From positions 6,221-12,031 of the forward strand of contig DKYD01000054.1 of the NCBI GenBank assembly GCA_002492335.1: a stretch of DNA of 5,811 bases, written 5' to 3'. The notes under the pieces are model-generated. The model searched no databases, was not told where the DNA came from, and worked only from the letters and a program-made list of their open reading frames with translations. How positions within the stretch are numbered: the stretch's first letter is position 1; each line of letters starts with the position of its first letter. The stretch comes from Lachnospiraceae bacterium UBA7109 (GTDB lineage: Bacteria > Bacillota > Clostridia > Lachnospirales > Lachnospiraceae). Position numbers and translations under genes: made by a program. This document shows positions 1 through 5,337 of this stretch, piece after piece.

Positions 1-93
1 CGCATATTGGTCAGCGGTAAACTTTCAACCCGACCATTTATATACCACATATCGGTCAGTGGTAAACTTTCTTTGTACTTCTTTGTATTTACA
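1..93. mobile_element. Possible terminus of an IS21-like insertion sequence (element body off the left edge)
   Basis: This stretch holds two near-identical direct repeats containing GGTCAG and GGTAAACTTTC, followed by a short AT-rich end. Read on the - strand, the outer end would begin TGTAAATAC just inside position 93. IS21-family ends typically start with TG and carry several internal copies of a terminal repeat that bind the transposase, which fits the pattern here. No transposase is visible and the boundary at 93 is a guess. The assignment rests on repeat architecture alone. Confidence 0.3.
3..71 (+). repeat. Pair of 24-bp direct repeats (3-26 and 48-71)
   Basis: The two copies share the core GGTAAACTTTC and differ at only 2 of 24 positions (T8/C53 and C15/T60). 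Their starts are 45 bp apart, close to four helical turns, as expected for sites bound by one protein on the same DNA face. Just downstream, CTTCTTTGT (78-86) is the inverted complement of ACAAAGAAG (105-113), with an 18-nt loop. The repeats are seen directly; a role as transposase binding sites is inferred. Confidence 0.75.
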
Positions 94-476
94 TTGTAGC
101 AAGCACAAAGAAGAAAGTCAAGAGGGCTTTCCAATATAATTTTATGCCAATCTGTATCAATTATGCACAATTCGAAGGCTGAAATATTGGAACGGAAGGC
201 TTTTAGTTATTAGCCCTGCGTCTCCAGGCAGCCCCAATACCAACATTTCTCACAGCGAACTTTTGGCAAAGCCCGTAGATAACCCTACTGTGTATTCAAT
301 ACATAGCGGTGAAAATGGGGTAAAAATGCCGTCAAAATTATCTTTCCAAGATGCCGGAAATGTGGTAAAATAAGTTAGTCCTGCAATAAATCGACCAGGA
401 GGTAGTGAATATCGCCATTCGTGCCATTTTTACAGATGGTTATTTTTTTACGTTAAAACTTAGCTATAGAAAAGCA
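94..476. other. Gene-poor stretch with possible structured leader
   Basis: No convincing protein-coding gene is present. TTCCAATAT (129-137) and ATATTGGAA (184-192) form a distant 9-bp inverted repeat that may be chance. From about 255 to 450 the sequence looks less random than an ordinary spacer. It has a strong small hairpin at 288-306, a TTTCC/GGAAA pair (343-347 with 356-360), a perfect AGGAGG (397-402), and a run of seven T at 443-449 after a weak CCAT/ATGG stem. This could be a leader RNA, an element remnant, or a decayed gene. I do not recognise a known riboswitch class. Confidence 0.4.
288..306 (+). other. Small hairpin, 8-bp stem and 3-nt loop
   Basis: CTGTGTAT (288-295) pairs with ATACATAG (299-306) around the loop TCA, with one G-T wobble in the stem. 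No T-run follows, so it is not an intrinsic terminator. It could be part of a structured leader RNA or a protein-binding dyad. The pairing is visible; any function is unknown. Confidence 0.4.
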
Positions 477-491
477 TTGACTCTACTATGA
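405..491 (+). CDS. Doubtful 28-codon ORF next to a perfect AGGAGG
   Basis: A GTG at 405 opens a short frame that ends with TGA at 489-491. Its peptide begins MNIAIRAIFTDGYFFT and is moderately hydrophobic. The attraction is the consensus Shine-Dalgarno AGGAGG at 397-402. The problem is that only two bases separate it from the GTG, well short of the usual 5-9, and no better start lies in this frame. It could be a leader peptide, the tail of a decayed gene (the frame is open back to a TAA at 387), or noncoding. The putative promoter of the XRE gene starts inside it, at 477. Confidence 0.15.
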   Translation: MNIAIRAIFTDGYFFTLKLSYRKALTLL

Positions 492-504
492 TAGACCTAA
501 TAAA
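477..504 (+). promoter_or_regulatory. Putative sigma-A promoter for the XRE regulator, with a possible operator
   Basis: TTGACT at 477-482 matches the -35 consensus in 5 of 6 positions. The best -10 is AATAAA (499-504) at 16-bp spacing, a weak match. TATAAA also occurs at 509-514 and 519-524 but is too far from this -35. The perfect small dyad CTATGATAG (486-494) lies between the boxes, and CTATAG (464-469) lies just upstream. A dyad inside a promoter is where an XRE repressor often binds to autoregulate, but this is inference. Confidence 0.35.
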
Positions 505-547
505 TCAATATAAAACCGTATAAAATAGCATTATATTACTTCAGAAA

Positions 548-553
548 AGAGGT
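548..553 (+). promoter_or_regulatory. Ribosome binding site of the XRE regulator
   Basis: AGAGGT lies ahead of three possible starts. ATG 559 has good spacing but gives only ten codons in another frame. TTG 563 is in frame, about ten bases after GAGG. ATG 569 is in frame but about sixteen bases away. The spacing favours TTG 563; codon preference and family N-termini favour ATG 569. Confidence 0.4.
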
Positions 554-568
554 GTATAATGCTTGTGT

Positions 569-886
569 ATGGAAAATTATGTTTCCGCTAAAATTCTTGA
601 GTTATGTGCAAAAAGCGGAACCAGCAAATATCGCCTGTCCCAAAGAACTGGCATTTCACAATCCGCATTATCAGATATTACCAAAATGAAAAAGCTCCCC
701 ACGATTATCACATTAGAAAAAATATGTGATGCATTTGGTATTACTCTGGCACAGTTCTTTACGGAAGACGGCGAGTTCCTGGATTTATCAGAAGAGCAGA
801 AACGCCTGTTACAGATGTGGGCTACTCTGAAGCCGGAGGAAAAGGTCTTTATCAATACTTGTATGGAGAGTTTGAAGAGAAAATAA
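569..886 (+). CDS. XRE (Cro/C1)-family helix-turn-helix transcriptional regulator
   Basis: This is a small cytoplasmic DNA-binding protein of about 105 residues. Almost all of it up to the FFTE motif is one HTH_3 domain. KYRLSQRTGISQ supplies helix 2 and the turn, SALSDITKMKK is the recognition helix region, and PTIITLEKICDAFGITLAQFF is the typical closing block of this Firmicutes subfamily. The C-terminal 35 residues (LSEEQKRLLQMWATL onward) form an amphipathic helical tail that may dimerise. No ligand or protease domain is present, so it resembles short autoregulators of mobile and accessory loci. The start is uncertain: ATG 569 gives MENYVSAK, while in-frame TTG 563 adds two residues and sits better relative to AGAGG. 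The next gene begins 37 bp downstream on the same strand with no terminator between, so they may be co-transcribed. The target operator is unknown; autoregulation at 477-504 is plausible. Confidence 0.9.
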   Translation: MENYVSAKILELCAKSGTSKYRLSQRTGISQSALSDITKMKKLPTIITLEKICDAFGITLAQFFTEDGEFLDLSEEQKRLLQMWATLKPEEKVFINTCMESLKRK

Positions 887-923
887 TCTCTGCGGAAACG
901 GACAATGGCTATTCCTTTTCGCC

Positions 924-1562
924 ATGCATAAAATTAAAAAAACGCTATTTCTTGCTGTCTTATTTTTTATTATATTGAATTTTCGGGCGAGTTCCGGTTG
1001 CTGTCCCTTTAGGGAAACAAACAATAGTTGGTCTGCTTCTTCCTTTTACTGCGGTATCTGCGGCTTTTATGGCAGTCTTACAAAGTCCCTAAATACGCAT
1101 TTGTCTTCCATTGGCCTGTTACATTTGCGTACATTAGAGGTATATGATACGCGGATTCGGCTTTCTGTAACTGATGAAAACGCCGGAACAGAGCCAGGTG
1201 GTCAGGACGGTATTTTATTCGGTTATTGCGATTTCGGAGAAAAATATGGCTACGCCCACATAAACAGCATGCCGAACCGCGGCATTGCAGCAGTGGATAT
1301 TACTTATGGATACGATGACGAAATTGATTTTACGTTCCTGGAGGAAAATCTATGTCCGGACTGCCTGAATAAAATCTTGACCGGGTACAGAGAGGCCGGA
1401 GCAGATAACTGCAGAAATCTTTTTCTGATTGATTTTCAGACAATGGAGATTTATCCATTGCCCGAAAATGTTGTGTCCTTTATGCGAGATGACTATTATT
1501 TTCACATTGACCATGCCGAAGGTCGGGATCGGGTTTTGATTTTTTATGTGCCGGGACGGTAA
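924..1562 (+). CDS. Unrecognised 212-aa protein with N-terminal hydrophobic segment and two CxxC pairs
   Basis: I do not recognise a family. The N-terminus has a basic start (HKIKK) and a hydrophobic stretch at residues 8-20, followed by ASSGCC. That looks like a signal peptide, with possible cleavage after ASS or a non-canonical lipid-attachment Cys26. CxxC pairs occur at Cys43/Cys46 and Cys144/Cys147, with other Cys at 26, 27, 102 and 163. They could bind a metal or form disulfides. The middle is rich in Gly, Tyr and acidic residues; the end is IFYVPGR. No Shine-Dalgarno precedes ATG 924, and the ATG lies in the 3' arm of an ATGGC/GCCAT inverted repeat (905-909 with 921-925), so the true start may be further downstream and the hydrophobic segment spurious. 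The 3' end overlaps the converging helicase gene by 19 bp. The frame is long and uninterrupted, which supports a real gene. Confidence 0.6.
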   Translation: MHKIKKTLFLAVLFFIILNFRASSGCCPFRETNNSWSASSFYCGICGFYGSLTKSLNTHLSSIGLLHLRTLEVYDTRIRLSVTDENAGTEPGGQDGILFGYCDFGEKYGYAHINSMPNRGIAAVDITYGYDDEIDFTFLEENLCPDCLNKILTGYREAGADNCRNLFLIDFQTMEIYPLPENVVSFMRDDYYFHIDHAEGRDRVLIFYVPGR

Positions 1563-4500
1563 ACAGTTAAATACTCTTTCAGCCTCTTAAGCTTCCCTTC
1601 CGTCATCACTTCCGAATAATGAAGCCCTTCATATGTCGAATGCAGCACCGGATATCTTTCCTTCGTCTTCAATATCAAGTGCTCTCCTATCATCCATTCG
1701 ATAACCGATTTTATTGTATCATATGGCATGTCCTGCAAGGCCCCGAATTCCGGCAGTTTATCCAGTTTATTTTCGAATATTTTCCTGCTTACTGTTCCCT
1801 TCAGAACCTCCGCAAGCACGGTCACACCAAAGTACCTCACCCTGCTTATATTCTGAAGCGCTTTCACTACTGTAAATATCAGGTTGTTCAATTCGTAATT
1901 TCCATACATTACCGGTCGTATATCTGCCAGGATAATCTCCACGGAATCCTCCCGACTTATTCTATGAACAGTTGATTGATTCCCTGACAAAGCGGCTGTT
2001 ATCTGCTGCATTCCGTATTGCTGTTTTACACATTGCTGTTCCGCATTTTGACGTTCTGTACGTTGCTGTTCTACACTTTGCTGTTTTGCGTTTTGCAGTT
2101 CTGCACTCTGCCGTTTTGCGCTTTGCTGTTCTACACTTTGCTGTTTTGCGTTTTGCAGTTCTGCACTCTGCCGTTTTACGCTTTGCTGTTCTGCACTCTG
2201 CCGTTTTCCACTTCGCTGTTCTGCGCTTTGACGTTCTGTACTTCGCTGTTCTGCACTTTGTCGTTCTGCACTCTGCCGTACTTTAGCAGGATTTTCTGCA
2301 TGTATGGCTCTCGGTTCTTCCATCTTATATCCCATCTGGTCGTAAAATGCCCTTTTGGTAAGCATCCTGTTACAGCCGGTCCCATTTGGTTTATAATTCG
2401 TACATCCAAGGAGAAATCCGGCGTCCCTCCCCTGCTTGACCACCAGATATCCGTCCCTGCATTTATCACATTTCTGGATAGACATCTTGCCTCCACGCAG
2501 GTCATTTGTCATAAAACTACAGATTTCAGGCTCGTTGGTACAGAGATAAAGCCGCAGTCCGTATGCCTTTTTATACTTGAGCTGCATAGGGTATCCGCAA
2601 AGAGGGCACGCTCTCTTATTTCTATCGACAGTCCCCTCTTCGTTCCAGCTGCCATGTAAGATGACATTCTTATAATCCCGCTTTAATTCAAGCAGAAACT
2701 CGGAAGGATTCTGCTCCGGAGCGATAAAAAATACCCTGTTTTTCGTTCTTGTCATGGCGACATAAAACAGTCTTCTTTCCTCCGCATAATCTATGGATCG
2801 GTCACCTTTGATGACAAATGCCAATACAGGGTCGTCTTCTATTTTTGAGGGAAAACCGTATGTTTCATTTTTGCCGTTTACAATGATTACGTCATCATAT
2901 CCAAGCCCCTTTGAGGAATGGGCAGTCATGAAAGTAATATCCAGCTTAGGATAATTGACGCTCTTAATTTTACTGCCGCGGCTTATGTATTCGAATAAGC
3001 CTGAACGCTCCAAATTATCTCCGTCAAATCCGAACCGACCCAACAAAAGGATGGGGCCGGGCTTCTTATCTTCCGTTTTCTTATACTCCAGCAGCTGTTC
3101 AATCGCAGTTTCCACAGCCGATGCCAAAGCATAATTAGCGCCGCTTCTGCGGTTGCCATCCCTGCCTTTATAGGTGCTGTCATATGTATAAATAAGAACC
3201 GGATCCTCTATCCGCTTGGGAGAAATAAGCTGCTTGGGTATCTGCTCCGAATTCCGCTGTATGAAGTTTCCTGCAATATCGATTACGTCCTGGGAATTCC
3301 GATATGTCCTGACAATTTTAAGCATCCTGGCATATCCCATTTTCTCTGCAAATTTGGTGAACAGTGTAATGTCCGAGCCGCTGAATGCGTAGATAGACTG
3401 CCAGTCATCTCCCACTGCAATAATTTTGGCATCCGTTACCTCTGAAAGCGCTTTCGTAAGGTCAAACCTCTGCCTTGATATATCCTGATATTCGTCCACA
3501 ATGATGTATTTGAAATCCAGTTTCTGCTTCATTTCTTTTACTTCTTTGAGAATTCTGGCGGATTCGTTTATCATATCCTCAAAGTCAACGGCTTTATTTT
3601 CCTTAAGCCACCTCTCGTATTCCAGATAGCAGTCATTGCAGATATCCAGAAACAGCCTGCTCCTGACATTCTGGGTAGAATGATACATACGGTTGAACTC
3701 CTCTTCCGTATATCCGTTTACCTTAAAATTCGAAATGAACCGGCATATGAGGTTAATCAGTTTACGCACATACCGGTTTTCTTCTCCTGCAACAAGCATC
3801 TCCATTACTTCTTTGTTAGAACGGGGCCTGAGCACAAAACCTTTCGCCTCCAGGCTCTCCTTCAAATGAGCCAGCAACGGTTTCCGGTCTTTATATGATG
3901 AAAATGTGTATATCAATGTGGTTCCATGCTGCCTGTGCAGGCGAACCTTATTATTTACTGCCTCTTTATATCTGTCCAGTTCTTCCGGGCTGTACCTGTC
4001 ATTTTCTCCGCTTTCGGATATGCCGAAGTGTTCAATGTATGCGCTCCTGCCATCCTGGCGGATGATAAAGTCCGGAGTATACGGCTTTCTTGCATGGGAA
4101 ATATCATAGGGGTATATGGGTTCGTAATCGTAGTCTATGTTATTCAGATACAGGAAATTAGCAATTTCAACCTCCTGATGTGACCTTAACACTTCGTTCT
4201 GGATCGTTACTGATCTCTTCGTTCTTGCGTCTATCACCTGACATTTAAAATCCTCCAGATCGCTTCTCAGAGTTGAGAAATTCGCTTTGGCAATGTGATT
4301 GAAAAACGCATTGAAATCGTCCCCTTCGTATGGAGCATCGAAGTAAGATGCGAAGAACATGATGAGTTTATTCACTACGCTTTCATTCTGCATAATGGAA
4401 CCGCGGAAATAGTCCCGAAGCACAAAATAAAGCTTCGCATTATCGACGATATTCAGCTTCTCGTCAGGAGTATTCACATGGATGACTGCATTTCCGGTTG

Positions 4501-5185
4501 AATGGAATGTGGCTATAGGGCATTCCATTCCCAATGCGCCCTGTATCTTTTCTTTTAGTTCATTTACTGCTTTATTTGTAAAGGAAACCACCAGAATCTG
4601 GGATGGTTTTATGCCCTGTCTGTCCACAAGATACTTGACCTTCGCCGCTACCGTTGTGGTTTTTCCGGCGCCTGCCCCTGCGATAACAAGGCAGTAATCC
4701 TCATCCGTCAGGACGACTCTTCGCTGGTCTTCATCCAGGGAAATCGCAGGGTCGACTGCTTTGAGGATATTGTCAAGATATTCTTTTTCGCTGGCCATGG
4801 TTTTGGATATGAATTCTTCGTTGTGCTGATCTATCAGCTTCTCTATATCCGTAAATGCGGTTGCTGCATTCTGGATTTCGGGCATGGAAATTCTGTTCAT
4901 CCGGCAGAAATGTGCTAATGTACCGCTGCTTTCCAGAACGGAGAAGAAGTCGATGACGGGTCTGAATTGCTGTAGTTTTTCAAGATAATCGCTTTTCGCA
5001 ATGTATCTGTCTGCGTTCATCAGGGAATCTATAAAGCTCTTTAAATCGAGCAGTTTTGTGACGTTTTCGTTCCTGGGAACTGATGCTTGTCCGGATTCTA
5101 TGGAGGGCTTCTTCGCCGTATTTGTATGTGCTTTTTTATGTCCAAAGATTCTGTCAAAGAAGCCCATGATTCGTGTTCCTTTCAT
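1544..5185 (-). CDS. UvrD/helicase IV-like SF1 DNA helicase with nuclease-like insertion, two zinc ribbons, pentapeptide linker and RQC-like domain
   Basis: This 1213-aa protein is predicted to be an ATP-driven 3'-5' DNA translocase or helicase. Residues 1-145 are a helical N-terminal region. Motor motifs run in order: Q motif around Gln154, Walker A AGAGAGKTTT (169-178), motif Ia VSFTNKAVNEL (200-210), Walker B IIVDEYQD (561-568), motif III GDDWQSIYAFSG (592-603), motif IV VRTYRN (625-630), motif V TAHSSKGLGYDD (754-765) and motif VI EERRLFYVAMTRTK (802-815). GDDWQSIYAFSG resembles helicase IV (E. coli HelD) more than UvrD itself. Residues about 335-450 interrupt the motor with a PD-(D/E)xK-like block: Glu355, Pro371-Asp372-Phe373, Glu385. 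Two C4 zinc ribbons follow (Cys860/863/882/889 and 906/909/928/938), as in topoisomerase I tails. Then come about 18 pentapeptides (970-1059) and an RQC-like winged helix (about 1085-1190; YFGVTVLAEVLKG, RYPVLHST). ATG 5185 has GAGGAA five bases upstream; ATG 5167 (MGFFDRIFG) is an alternative start. All motor motifs look intact. The exact pathway, repair or defence, is unknown. Confidence 0.93.
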   Translation of the reverse strand: MKGTRIMGFFDRIFGHKKAHTNTAKKPSIESGQASVPRNENVTKLLDLKSFIDSLMNADRYIAKSDYLEKLQQFRPVIDFFSVLESSGTLAHFCRMNRISMPEIQNAATAFTDIEKLIDQHNEEFISKTMASEKEYLDNILKAVDPAISLDEDQRRVVLTDEDYCLVIAGAGAGKTTTVAAKVKYLVDRQGIKPSQILVVSFTNKAVNELKEKIQGALGMECPIATFHSTGNAVIHVNTPDEKLNIVDNAKLYFVLRDYFRGSIMQNESVVNKLIMFFASYFDAPYEGDDFNAFFNHIAKANFSTLRSDLEDFKCQVIDARTKRSVTIQNEVLRSHQEVEIANFLYLNNIDYDYEPIYPYDISHARKPYTPDFIIRQDGRSAYIEHFGISESGENDRYSPEELDRYKEAVNNKVRLHRQHGTTLIYTFSSYKDRKPLLAHLKESLEAKGFVLRPRSNKEVMEMLVAGEENRYVRKLINLICRFISNFKVNGYTEEEFNRMYHSTQNVRSRLFLDICNDCYLEYERWLKENKAVDFEDMINESARILKEVKEMKQKLDFKYIIVDEYQDISRQRFDLTKALSEVTDAKIIAVGDDWQSIYAFSGSDITLFTKFAEKMGYARMLKIVRTYRNSQDVIDIAGNFIQRNSEQIPKQLISPKRIEDPVLIYTYDSTYKGRDGNRRSGANYALASAVETAIEQLLEYKKTEDKKPGPILLLGRFGFDGDNLERSGLFEYISRGSKIKSVNYPKLDITFMTAHSSKGLGYDDVIIVNGKNETYGFPSKIEDDPVLAFVIKGDRSIDYAEERRLFYVAMTRTKNRVFFIAPEQNPSEFLLELKRDYKNVILHGSWNEEGTVDRNKRACPLCGYPMQLKYKKAYGLRLYLCTNEPEICSFMTNDLRGGKMSIQKCDKCRDGYLVVKQGRDAGFLLGCTNYKPNGTGCNRMLTKRAFYDQMGYKMEEPRAIHAENPAKVRQSAERQSAEQRSTERQSAEQRSGKRQSAEQQSVKRQSAELQNAKQQSVEQQSAKRQSAELQNAKQQSVEQQRTERQNAEQQCVKQQYGMQQITAALSGNQSTVHRISREDSVEIILADIRPVMYGNYELNNLIFTVVKALQNISRVRYFGVTVLAEVLKGTVSRKIFENKLDKLPEFGALQDMPYDTIKSVIEWMIGEHLILKTKERYPVLHSTYEGLHYSEVMTEGKLKRLKEYLTVYRPGT
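2003..2278 (-). repeat. In-frame 15-bp tandem array encoding about 18 pentapeptides
   Basis: Within the helicase gene, residues 970-1059 are a run of five-residue units of the form (R/Q)Q(S/N)(A/V)(E/K). Examples are RQSAE, QQSVK, LQNAK and QQSVE, ending in degenerate QQYGM. The DNA period is 15 bp, so gain or loss of units keeps the frame. Units are polar and lack large hydrophobics, so the segment is probably a long single helix or a flexible linker. It separates the zinc ribbons from the RQC-like domain. The repeat also keeps other frames free of stops, which creates long spurious + strand ORFs here. Confidence 0.95.
2063..2182 (-). repeat. Tandem 60-bp duplication inside the pentapeptide array
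   Basis: Copies at 2063-2122 and 2123-2182 are identical except for one base (G2118 versus A2178). Each spans four pentapeptide units. The identity is much higher than between neighbouring 15-bp units, which points to a recent slippage or unequal-recombination event on top of the older array. Confidence 0.9.
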
Positions 5186-5190
5186 AGCAT

Positions 5191-5196
5191 TTCCTC
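5191..5196 (-). promoter_or_regulatory. Ribosome binding site of the helicase gene
   Basis: On the - strand GAGGAA lies five bases before ATG 5185, supporting that start. It overlaps an in-frame TGA at 5195-5197. A second, weaker AAGGAA precedes ATG 5167 by nine bases, so internal initiation is possible. Confidence 0.6.
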
Positions 5197-5337
5197 AAGA
5201 GACGCCTTTCGGCATCCCGGATTTCTTAAGAAAATTTTTCATCGATTTCAGCCGACTTTACAGTTCTTCTCCGGTGAGCGCTCTGCATCAATTTCTTAAA
5301 AAGCACTTCATCGCCTCTGTATTTCGCATTTGAAAAA
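5195..5337 (-). other. Intergenic stretch with coding-like, stop-interrupted fragments
   Basis: The gap between the ATPase stop and the helicase start holds three peptide segments in phase with the helicase, separated by stops. MRNTEAMKCFLRN starts at ATG 5329, eleven bases after GGAGAA. RALTGEEL precedes a TAA at 5258-5260. SRLKSMKNFLKKSGMPKGVS ends at the TGA at 5195-5197. The last segment in particular has protein-like composition. They may be relics of a small gene between the two, relics of a longer helicase N-terminus, or chance. A translated leader that couples the two genes is also possible. No terminator was seen. Confidence 0.25.

Noticed and set aside
876..891. Terminator after the XRE gene (AGAGA/TCTCT hairpin)
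   Set aside because: The stem is only five AT/GC pairs and no T-run follows, so it is unlikely to stop transcription.
577..1024. - strand ORFs opposite the XRE regulator and the start of the unknown gene
   Set aside because: They are shadows of a clear XRE gene, with Ser/Cys-rich composition typical of antisense frames.
2003..2278. CRISPR array
   Set aside because: The 15-bp units are directly adjacent with no spacers, lie in frame within a helicase gene, and diverge gradually.
1972..2659. Long + strand ORFs rich in AVLHFAVLRF-type or FCTLLF-type repeats
   Set aside because: They are antisense readings of the 15-bp tandem array in the helicase gene. A repeat whose length is a multiple of three keeps several frames open. 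No ribosome binding site or family resemblance supports them.
5001..5333. + strand ORF across the helicase start and the intergenic gap
   Set aside because: It is antisense to the well-supported helicase N-terminus, has no ribosome binding site and no recognisable composition.
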